Shown piece by piece: positions 1 through 5,348 of a DNA stretch of 5,348 nt (positions are counted from its first letter, which is position 1; every line of letters begins with the position of its first letter). The translations under genes and the position numbers were made by a program. The DNA comes from an uncultured Chloroflexota bacterium (lineage in GTDB: Bacteria > Chloroflexota > Dehalococcoidia > UBA3495), in contig CAJWGH010000088.1 in the NCBI GenBank assembly GCA_913031095.1, forward strand, positions 1-5,348, read 5' to 3'. Below the pieces are notes generated by a model that saw only the letters and a program-made list of their open reading frames with translations, was not told the origin of the DNA and made no database searches.

Positions 1-924
1 TCCGGGGCATCAGACGTGTTGGAAGCCAACCGACACCGCCTCCTCGCGTCTCAGGCCAAGCCGGGCGAACTGCTGAGCATGTGCAGAGCCCTCCCATTTA
101 TGGATGACTACCGCCTAGTCGTGGTGGAAGGGTTGCTGGGTACTGTTGAGCCCCAAGGCCGGGGACGCCGCCGTGGTGCCTCAGCTGAATCGGGAATAAC
201 CACCCAGTGGCAACCATTTGTCGAAGCCATACCCCAGATGCCAGACACAACGATCCTGATATTCACCGATGGATCTCTGGCCGCCAACAACTCGATGCTG
301 CGCATGCTTAAGGCAGTCAGCGAAGTTGAGGCATTGTCCCCACCGTCCGGCGAGGCTCTCGCCCGCTGGGTGAAATCCACAGTGGAGGCTAAGGGATCAT
401 CTATAAGCCCGGCGGCCAACCAGTCCATCACGGATCTAGTGGGTAGCGATTTGTGGACGCTAGACCAAGAGCTGGAAAAACTAGCCCTTTATTGCTCAGG
501 ACGCGAGATACAGGAGTCGGACGTCGGAGAGATGGTCTCTCAGGTACGTGAGGCCAGCATATTCGCCGCGGTCGACGCCATGATCGAAGGTCGCCCAAGT
601 GTGGCTCTGCGCCTGCTGCATCAACTCAAAGACGATGGCCGAGAAGCCCCCTATATCATCGGCATGGTTGAACGCCAACTGAGGCTACTTGCTTTGGCCA
701 GGGATTCCATAGACCGTGGCATGCCTCAGAGTGAGCTAAAAGGACGGCTAGGAACGTCTTCAGATTTCGTGGTTAGGAAAACCGCAGAGCAAGCTAGGCG
801 ACACACTATGCCGGAGATTGTATGGCGCTACAATCAGCTCCTGGAGACAGACCTGGCCATCAAACGGGGTAGGTTGGAGCCTGATCTTGCCTTGGAATTG
901 CTGGTGGGGGACGCCGCGACCTAA
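1..924 (+). CDS. holA: DNA polymerase III subunit delta (HolA), 5' end cut by window edge
   Basis: Delta subunit of the clamp-loader complex, which opens the beta sliding clamp and loads it on primed DNA during replication. The frame is open to base 1, giving 307 visible residues; the family is usually about 330-345, so some 35-40 N-terminal residues lie outside. The GTG at 16 is internal, not the start, because the visible sequence begins in the middle of the N-terminal domain. Family landmarks, numbered from base 1: 'LPFMDDYRLVVVEGLL' (31-46), a basic Gly/Arg-rich stretch (about 50-60), 'TTILIFTDG' (83-91), 'DLWTLDQELEKLALY' (150-164), 'ASIFAAVDAMIEG' (185-197), 'ERQLRLLALARD' (224-235), and the C-terminal 'LLETDLAIKRG...LALELLV' (280-302), a typical delta ending. 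It is convergent with the ABC ATPase gene and overlaps it by four bases. Identification rests on motif recognition and is firm. Confidence 0.9.
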   Translation, partial: SGASDVLEANRHRLLASQAKPGELLSMCRALPFMDDYRLVVVEGLLGTVEPQGRGRRRGASAESGITTQWQPFVEAIPQMPDTTILIFTDGSLAANNSMLRMLKAVSEVEALSPPSGEALARWVKSTVEAKGSSISPAANQSITDLVGSDLWTLDQELEKLALYCSGREIQESDVGEMVSQVREASIFAAVDAMIEGRPSVALRLLHQLKDDGREAPYIIGMVERQLRLLALARDSIDRGMPQSELKGRLGTSSDFVVRKTAEQARRHTMPEIVWRYNQLLETDLAIKRGRLEPDLALELLVGDAAT

Positions 925-1898
925 TCTTCAGGGATAATCGGGTTGTAACAGGCGACCATGTGCCCGGTTTCCGTCTGCAACAGAGGTGGCTTTGTATGAT
1001 ACCGGCACTCGTTCTGCGCTTTGAAACAACGGGGTAGGAAAGGGCATTCCTCTGGCAAATCAATCATGTTGGGAGGGTTTCCAGGCAGAGGCTCTATTCG
1101 CCTTCCCGGATCGTCTATCCTAGGCAGAGCCTGCAGTAGTGACCACGTATATGGGTGCCGGGAACGCTTGAACAGCGGGACAACCTCGGCGTCCTCCACC
1201 ACGTTACCGGCGTAGATAACTCCCACCTTGTTGGCCATCGCTGCCACAACCCCCATGTCATGGGTAATGAGCAATACTGAAGCATTCCGTTCTTTGACCA
1301 ACTCCCGGATACGGTGAAGTATCTCAGCTTGAAGTGTGACGTCCAACCCTGAAGTCGGCTCGTCAGCAATGAGCAATTTCGGGCGTAAAACCAAAGCCAT
1401 GGCCATCATCACCCTTTGGCACATGCCCCCGCTAAGTGCGAATGGGAACTGTCCCATGATGCGCTTGGGATCGGCCATACCCATCTGAAAGAGCATATCC
1501 TGGGCCATCTGATTGGCCACGCGAAGCGATACGTCACTGTGCTCCAGGATGATTTCTTCCAGTTGAGGACCGATGGCCTCGATGGGGTTCAGCGCGGACT
1601 GGGCGTCCTGGAACACAAGGGAGATCTCCTTGCCTCTCAGGTCCCGCATCTGTCCCGGACCAGCTCGCAACAGGTCTATGTCTTTATACGTGATCCGTCC
1701 GTCGGAAACTTCAGCGTTTTGCGGCAGGAGCCCCATGACCGAAAGCGCCAGGGTGCTCTTGCCAGACCCGCTCTCTCCCACTACACAGTAGACCTCCCCC
1801 TCTTCCACGGAAAGGCTCACGTGGTTCAACGCCTTCACTCGTCCGGCAGAGGTGCCGAAACTCACCTGTAGGTCTTCTATGTTTAGTAGTGGAGCCAT
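921..1898 (-). CDS. Dipeptide/oligopeptide ABC transporter ATP-binding protein (DppD/OppD type)
   Basis: A cytoplasmic ATPase of 325 residues that would power a peptide (or nickel-type) ABC importer. Visible motifs: Walker A GESGSGKST (41-49), Q-loop in FQDAQSALNP (Q97), C-loop LSGGM (155-159), Walker B LLIADE with catalytic E180, D-loop SGLD (183-186) and H-loop H213. The tail has the oligopeptide-transporter C-terminal region starting at HPY (248-250), with the GNPPNM segment and four cysteines (C285, C291, C298, C317). Length and tail match DppD/OppD rather than a generic ABC ATPase. The ATG at 1898 has GGAAAG nine bases upstream and lies 19 bases after the PHP stop, so the two genes are probably co-transcribed. 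No permease, DppF-like ATPase or binding protein adjoins it. Residue 160, right after LSGGM, is Cys where Arg or Lys is usual. The substrate cannot be told from the sequence. Confidence 0.92.
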   Translation of the reverse strand: MAPLLNIEDLQVSFGTSAGRVKALNHVSLSVEEGEVYCVVGESGSGKSTLALSVMGLLPQNAEVSDGRITYKDIDLLRAGPGQMRDLRGKEISLVFQDAQSALNPIEAIGPQLEEIILEHSDVSLRVANQMAQDMLFQMGMADPKRIMGQFPFALSGGMCQRVMMAMALVLRPKLLIADEPTSGLDVTLQAEILHRIRELVKERNASVLLITHDMGVVAAMANKVGVIYAGNVVEDAEVVPLFKRSRHPYTWSLLQALPRIDDPGRRIEPLPGNPPNMIDLPEECPFLPRCFKAQNECRYHTKPPLLQTETGHMVACYNPIIPED

Positions 1899-1917
1899 CC
1901 GTATTAGCTTTCCGGGT

Positions 1918-2577
1918 CTAATGCTCGGGTACGGCCTTTTGTCTCAGGTCAATGGGTTGGTAGCGCCCACCGCGTAATTCCCGAATCAGGTCTTGCAGGC
2001 AGGAAACCGGCCGCTGGAACTCGGTGGCCACGGTACCAATCTGTTCGATTTTATGAGCATCACTCCCGGCTGTCATATTAGTGCTGAGAATACCGCCCAA
2101 CTCCTGGGAAAACTCGTTCTGAACCGTCAATCCCCTTCCGTTCAGCGCCTCTATGCCCTGACACATCTGGAAGAATACGTCTCCGCTAGCCCGCTCCAGC
2201 ATCTCATCTCGGACTCCAGGTCGTTCGGCCGGTTCTTCCAAGAAGCGGCGCCTGTATGGATGGGCCGCAATCATGGCCCCTCCAGCTTTTTCAATTGCAG
2301 CCTGTAAAAACTCGGCTTTGTGCATGCCAAATTCGTATATTCCCAGGCCAAATACCAATACGTGCCCAGACTCGGTATTAATCTCACAGCCCGGCAAGAC
2401 CAAGAAGTTGTGCTTGGTGGAGAGGTTCTGAACCTCTTCATCAGTCCAGAAGGAATCGTGGTCTGTGAGGCAGATACCATCAAGTCCCAATGATTTGGAT
2501 CCCTCGATCAACTCATCTACGCTCATGAAACTGTCATCAGACCGGGGGTAGCTATGGGTATGAAGATCTATCAACAA
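1918..2577 (-). CDS. PHP-domain metal-dependent phosphoesterase
   Basis: A 219-residue protein made almost entirely of a PHP (polymerase and histidinol phosphatase) domain, a fold that hydrolyses phosphoester bonds using a cluster of metal ions. The expected ligand motifs are all present: HTH (H6, H8), the D14/D15 region, TDHD (38-41), GCEIN (E65), AAHP (H106), GIEALNGR (E143) and GSDAH (D173, H175), so it should be active. It resembles the stand-alone COG0613-type proteins, some of which act on nucleotides or RNA ends, but is shorter than the roughly 280-residue YciV/RNase AM type; the substrate is unknown. The start must precede the HxH motif and no ATG is available: TTG at 2577 or the adjacent TTG at 2574 are the only options, with an in-frame TAG at 2581-2583 just upstream and only a weak, distant AGG as ribosome site. 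It is first in a probable two-gene unit with the ABC ATPase. Confidence 0.88.
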   Translation of the reverse strand: MLIDLHTHSYPRSDDSFMSVDELIEGSKSLGLDGICLTDHDSFWTDEEVQNLSTKHNFLVLPGCEINTESGHVLVFGLGIYEFGMHKAEFLQAAIEKAGGAMIAAHPYRRRFLEEPAERPGVRDEMLERASGDVFFQMCQGIEALNGRGLTVQNEFSQELGGILSTNMTAGSDAHKIEQIGTVATEFQRPVSCLQDLIRELRGGRYQPIDLRQKAVPEH

Positions 2578-2624
2578 AAACTATCTATTCAACCTAAACC
2601 CGTCAGAAAAGCCAGATTGGGCCA

Positions 2625-2653
2625 ATGATAGCAAACCTGGCCGCCGTTTAAAA
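2625..2653 (-). promoter_or_regulatory. Possible promoter for the PHP-ABC unit
   Basis: On the minus strand TATCAT (2630-2625) matches the -10 consensus at five of six positions and is preceded by TGC, as in an extended -10 element. A poor -35-like TTTTAA lies 17 bases upstream (2653-2648). It sits between the ftsK terminator and the TTG start, which is where a promoter is needed if that terminator works. Initiation near 2618 would give a leader of about 40 bases. The motif is short and AT-rich chance matches are common, so this is tentative. Confidence 0.3.
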
Positions 2654-2658
2654 ATACG

Positions 2659-2701
2659 GAAAAATAAAGACGCCTGCCAACTCTCTAACGTTGGCAGGCG
2701 T
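2659..2701 (-). terminator. Rho-independent terminator of ftsK
   Basis: A perfect inverted repeat pairs CGCCTGCCAA (2671-2680) with TTGGCAGGCG (2691-2700). The C2681-G2690 pair and the outer A2670-T2701 pair extend it to a 12-bp GC-rich stem with an 8-base loop. On the minus strand it is followed by TCTTTATTTTT (2670-2660), a classic U-rich tail. It begins about 40 bases past the ftsK stop. On the plus strand the stem is followed by TTCATG with no T run, so it should act only on minus-strand transcription. Confidence 0.9.
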
Positions 2702-2741
2702 TCATGCTCAAAGGCGATTCGTCATTTAGCGCACCCTTTAA

Positions 2742-5048
2742 TCAACGCGGATCCAAGAATCCCTCATCTTCCAGAAGATCCATGACATCTTCCGCCTTTC
2801 GGCCTCCAATCTTGAGTCGCCGCTCCAGGTAAGAGCTGGTCAATTGGGGATTCCTAGCTGCCAGTTCCCTGGCTTCCTCCATGATGTGGGCGTCGACGCT
2901 ATCTTCATCTTCATCGACTTCAAGTTCGCCAACGGTTATCTCCCGCAGCGGTGGGCCATCTTGGCTCAGCCAGAACTCAACCATGTGGTCAATCTCCTGA
3001 TCGTAAACCAATGTGCCCTGGACGCGGCTGGGCTTTGGGGACTCGTTATGCAATAAAAGCATGTCGCCCTTGCCCAGCAATTTCTCAGCGCCAACGGCGT
3101 CGAGAATCACTCTGGAATCCACTTGAGACGCTACGGCAAAAGCTGCGCGGGCCGGTATGTTAGCCTTGAGCAGACCGGTCACCACGTTCACTGACGGCCT
3201 CTGGGTGGCCAACACCAGATGAATCCCTGTGGCCCGGCCCAACTGTGCCAGTCGAACTAGGTTCTGCTCTACTTCGAACCCACCGACCATCATAAGGTCG
3301 GCCAACTCATCTACAATCAACACCAAGAAGGGCATTTTCTCTTTGGCCCGTTTATTGTAGCCCTCGATGTTTCTAGCGCCGATCTCTTCCATCAATTTGT
3401 AGCGGGCTAACATCTCCCGGATCAAACCCCGGAGCGCGGTGTTGACCTCTTCAGCATCAACGATGACTGGCCCAACCAGATGGGGAATCCCATTGAACGG
3501 AGTCAGCTCCACACGCTTGGGGTCTACCATAAGTATGCGCAGTTGTTCTGGCGTCTTGGTCAGCAAAAACGATGCCACGATGGAGTTTATGCAAACGCTC
3601 TTGCCGCTACCGGTGGCCCCTGCTATCAGCATATGAGGCAACGAGGCCAGATCCAGCACCACTGGGCTACCGCCGGTGTCTTGACCTAACGCGATGGGGA
3701 GCCCTCCCTTGGATATCAGCCTCTTGAACGCCTGAGTCTCCATAACCTCTCTTAGGTGAACCTTACTGGGCGACGGGCTGGGGACTTCTAGACCCACCAA
3801 AGCTTCACCGGGCACCGGAGCTTCTATCCTGAGATATGGCGTCTTCAGAGCCAACGCCATGTCTTTTTCCCGCGTCAGGATGCTCTGTACCTTAACCCGA
3901 CTACGTTCCAAGTCCGATGGGTCCGCATCAGTGGTGTCCAGCCCAACGGTTGCTCGGCGAGACTCTCCTTTCCTGGGCACCCAGCCAGGAACCAAGCCAA
4001 AACGTAGGATCCTCGGGCCAGCTTTCACGTCTGTTACTTCGACTCTTACGCCGTGGTCACCCAGAGTGGTTTCAACCAAGCGCGCCATGTCTTGCAGGGC
4101 TGCCTCTGGCGCCTGATGAGTGTCGGGCGGAGTCAGCAGGGCAATCGAAGGTGTCTGCCAACCTGGCTTGCCGCGCCTTCCTCCAGTTGAACCTTCCACG
4201 ATTGCTTTGACCGGGCCAGGCGCCGTTCTAGGAGCCGGTCGTTTGGTTTCCCAGGTGGGTATCAGCCCCGACTCAGGCATTCCCCATTCATCATCATCCT
4301 GACGGTCAAAAGAATCCAGGCCATCCGTGTCGAAACCAGATTCCGAATCAGGAAGAACGCTTAGGTTAGTTCCAATCTCAGAATCACCTTGGTAAGCCAG
4401 CGTGCGGACCGCAGTCTTGGATGGACCCATGACCACCATCTTGAGCAGGTCTTTTAGCGGAACCTTGCGGTGCATGCCGTACTTCAGGACACGGGCCCGC
4501 TGTTCGATTAACCTGGCCGATTTCCGCACACCTAAGTAGACATAAAACGCAGATATCTGAACAACTAAGAAAGCCGCCCTGCCATACCTGTAATAACGCA
4601 TGCCAGCGACTTTGGGTTTAACAATCAGTGGCACTGCCAGTGCGATTCCAGCCATCTTGACGGCTGCCCAAACTACCGGAGTTCCACCCAGGTAACCACC
4701 CCAGATACCGCCCAGACTCACGTCTTCAAGAGCGCCGCCCGAGGGGAATATGGTGGAAAGTATACCGATAGATATGGTTACCGAAGCGCAGACAACAACC
4801 CAACGCCTCCAATGAGTGAAGAGACCGCGGTGGTTATAGCGGAGCATCGCTAAGGTAACAGCCACCAGCAGCCCCGTTGGGACCCAGCCATAGCCAAGAG
4901 CCTCAATGGCCCATTCCCGCGCGCCTGTAGAGAAGCCAAGGTACAGACAAACGGACAAGCTAACAGCCAAAACAATCAAGGCGCCTATAGGCGCCCTGAG
5001 AGTCCCATGGACGAGAATTTTTATCACATGGCGAAACGGTATCACCAC
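2742..5048 (-). CDS. ftsK: FtsK/SpoIIIE-family DNA translocase
   Basis: A membrane-anchored, ATP-driven double-stranded DNA pump that clears and segregates chromosomes at the division septum. The 768 residues show an N-terminal membrane domain with helices at about 22-40, 54-70, 82-101 and 122-143 and perhaps a fifth at 157-173, with a Gly-rich loop (104-122). A polar, partly acidic linker (about 216-300) follows, then the motor: alpha region ending in IEAPVPGEALVGLEVP (408-423), Walker A GATGSGKS (477-484), VDPKRVEL (508-515), Walker B LIVDELADL (577-585, D580/E581), and LATQRPSVNVVTG (613-625). A gamma winged helix closes the protein (about 719-768). Two points are odd: an extra segment at about 355-386 and altered DNA-reading residues in gamma. 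The start is GTG at 5048 or the adjacent GTG at 5045; GGAGG at 5054-5050 is one base from the first and four from the second, which favours the second. The upstream neighbour is RNase J, probably in the same operon. Confidence 0.95.
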   Translation of the reverse strand: MVIPFRHVIKILVHGTLRAPIGALIVLAVSLSVCLYLGFSTGAREWAIEALGYGWVPTGLLVAVTLAMLRYNHRGLFTHWRRWVVVCASVTISIGILSTIFPSGGALEDVSLGGIWGGYLGGTPVVWAAVKMAGIALAVPLIVKPKVAGMRYYRYGRAAFLVVQISAFYVYLGVRKSARLIEQRARVLKYGMHRKVPLKDLLKMVVMGPSKTAVRTLAYQGDSEIGTNLSVLPDSESGFDTDGLDSFDRQDDDEWGMPESGLIPTWETKRPAPRTAPGPVKAIVEGSTGGRRGKPGWQTPSIALLTPPDTHQAPEAALQDMARLVETTLGDHGVRVEVTDVKAGPRILRFGLVPGWVPRKGESRRATVGLDTTDADPSDLERSRVKVQSILTREKDMALALKTPYLRIEAPVPGEALVGLEVPSPSPSKVHLREVMETQAFKRLISKGGLPIALGQDTGGSPVVLDLASLPHMLIAGATGSGKSVCINSIVASFLLTKTPEQLRILMVDPKRVELTPFNGIPHLVGPVIVDAEEVNTALRGLIREMLARYKLMEEIGARNIEGYNKRAKEKMPFLVLIVDELADLMMVGGFEVEQNLVRLAQLGRATGIHLVLATQRPSVNVVTGLLKANIPARAAFAVASQVDSRVILDAVGAEKLLGKGDMLLLHNESPKPSRVQGTLVYDQEIDHMVEFWLSQDGPPLREITVGELEVDEDEDSVDAHIMEEARELAARNPQLTSSYLERRLKIGGRKAEDVMDLLEDEGFLDPR

Positions 5049-5123
5049 GCCTCCGCCAACTTTAACTGGCCACTACATCCTTCCAGTGGCAATCACTATG
5101 ACTCATTCCGGCGAGTGGTTGGA
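5049..5123. other. Gap between RNase J and ftsK
   Basis: A 75-base spacer without a terminator-like hairpin and T run, so rnj and ftsK are likely transcribed together. I find no convincing -35/-10 pair. A short inverted repeat, GCCACT (5069-5074) with AGTGGC (5085-5090) and a 10-base loop, lies 14 bases upstream of the ftsK ribosome site; it may be chance. Confidence 0.5.
5050..5054 (-). promoter_or_regulatory. Shine-Dalgarno of ftsK, decides between two GTG starts
   Basis: On the minus strand GGAGG sits directly before C-GTG-GTG. Its spacing is one base to the GTG at 5048 and four to the GTG at 5045; the first is too tight for normal initiation, so 5045 is the better start. The upstream in-frame stop TAG (5075-5073) leaves no ATG alternative. 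The protein differs by only one residue. Confidence 0.6.
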
Positions 5124-5348
5124 CTAAACCTCCAAAACCACTGGGATTATCATAGGGGATCGGCGAACAGAATTGGCTATGAAGGTGCGGGCAGTTTCTC
5201 TGATTTTTCCCTTTAATGCGCCGTTTTCGCTCTTTTCCCTGCTTCCAGACCAGTTGCTGGTCAGTTCTTGAGCCACCGCGACATTTAATTCTTCGAAGAG
5301 ATTGCCCGCCTCTGTGTCGTCCAAGAACCCGCTGGAAACGGCCGCGGG
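5124..5348 (-). CDS. rnj: Ribonuclease J, C-terminal fragment (gene cut by window end)
   Basis: The last 74 residues of a gene whose start lies beyond the window; the frame is open to base 5348, and the TTG at 5324 is not the true start. RNase J is a cytoplasmic metallo-beta-lactamase/beta-CASP enzyme with endo- and 5'-3' exonuclease activity in RNA maturation and decay. Only the C-terminal domain is visible: SSGFLDDTEAGNLFEE (the equivalent of the 'SRGFv...ea..L.eea' entry to this domain), a polar stretch, then KIRETARTFIANSVRRSPMIIPVVLEV. This ending matches the hallmark RNase J terminus 'R.aLr.flyerT.RRPmilPvv.Ev', with Ser replacing one Arg. The catalytic domain is outside the window and cannot be checked. 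The downstream ftsK agrees with the known rnj-ftsK gene order. Confidence 0.85.
   Translation of the reverse strand, partial: PAAVSSGFLDDTEAGNLFEELNVAVAQELTSNWSGSREKSENGALKGKIRETARTFIANSVRRSPMIIPVVLEV

Larger units (their letters stand above)
2578..2741. other. Intergenic region between ftsK and the PHP gene
   Basis: These 164 noncoding bases hold the ftsK terminator and, nearer the PHP gene, a possible minus-strand promoter. I see no small ORF with a credible ribosome site, no tRNA-like fold and no riboswitch-like conserved core. Confidence 0.6.

Noticed and set aside
108..431. A 107-codon minus-strand frame within holA.
   Set aside because: It is fully antisense to holA, and its translation shows no family features.
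1416..1871. A 151-codon open frame on the plus strand opposite the ABC ATPase gene.
   Set aside because: It is antisense to a clearly real gene covering the Walker A to C-loop region, and its translation has no recognisable motif.
2644..2659. A second possible hairpin (CCGT...ACGG) beside the terminator.
   Set aside because: Only four paired bases with an AT-rich loop; too weak to be called a second terminator.
3859..4302. Several overlapping plus-strand open frames of 60-97 codons opposite ftsK.
   Set aside because: They are shadows of the ftsK linker and motor frame, with Ser/Pro/Arg-rich translations and no domain.
5248..5262. Perfect 6-bp hairpin GACCAG-TTG-CTGGTC near the right end.
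   Set aside because: It lies inside the RNase J coding frame, has no T run after it on either strand, and is short; it is most likely a coding coincidence.

Overview
The window reads as ordinary bacterial chromosome with compact housekeeping genes. I see no mobile element, CRISPR array, RNA gene or defence module. It has one gene on the plus strand (the end of DNA polymerase III delta, holA) facing four minus-strand genes: the C-terminal end of ribonuclease J, an FtsK/SpoIIIE DNA translocase, a PHP-domain metallo-phosphoesterase and a DppD/OppD-type ABC ATPase. RNase J followed by FtsK is an order known from Actinobacteria and Chloroflexota. The FtsK sequence style (four or five membrane segments, a short linker, and an extra segment between 'GPRILRFGLVPG' and the Walker A region) and the frequent GTG/TTG starts make me lean towards Chloroflexota, possibly a Dehalococcoidia/SAR202-like lineage. 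That placement is an inference from memory, not a computed result.

Layout, left to right: holA (1-924, plus, 5' end cut by the window) meets the ABC ATPase gene (921-1898, minus) tail to tail with a 4-base overlap. The ABC gene lies 19 bases downstream of the PHP gene (1918-2577, minus), so the two look like one bicistronic unit that ends against holA. A 164-base gap (2578-2741) holds a strong Rho-independent terminator for the gene to its right, and possibly the promoter for the PHP-ABC unit. ftsK (2742-5048, minus) follows, then a 75-base gap with a good Shine-Dalgarno and no terminator, then the RNase J C-terminus (5124-5348, minus, cut by the window end).

Functionally there are two minus-strand transcription units. 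rnj-ftsK covers RNA processing and chromosome segregation and ends at the terminator near 2670-2701. PHP-ABC pairs an uncharacterised phosphoesterase with a peptide-transporter ATPase that has no permease or binding-protein partner next to it. holA belongs to the replisome clamp loader and is transcribed towards them. The observations most worth a second look are the changed DNA-reading residues in the FtsK gamma domain, the extra segment in its motor region, and the solitary DppD-like ATPase with an odd C-loop residue and a four-cysteine tail.
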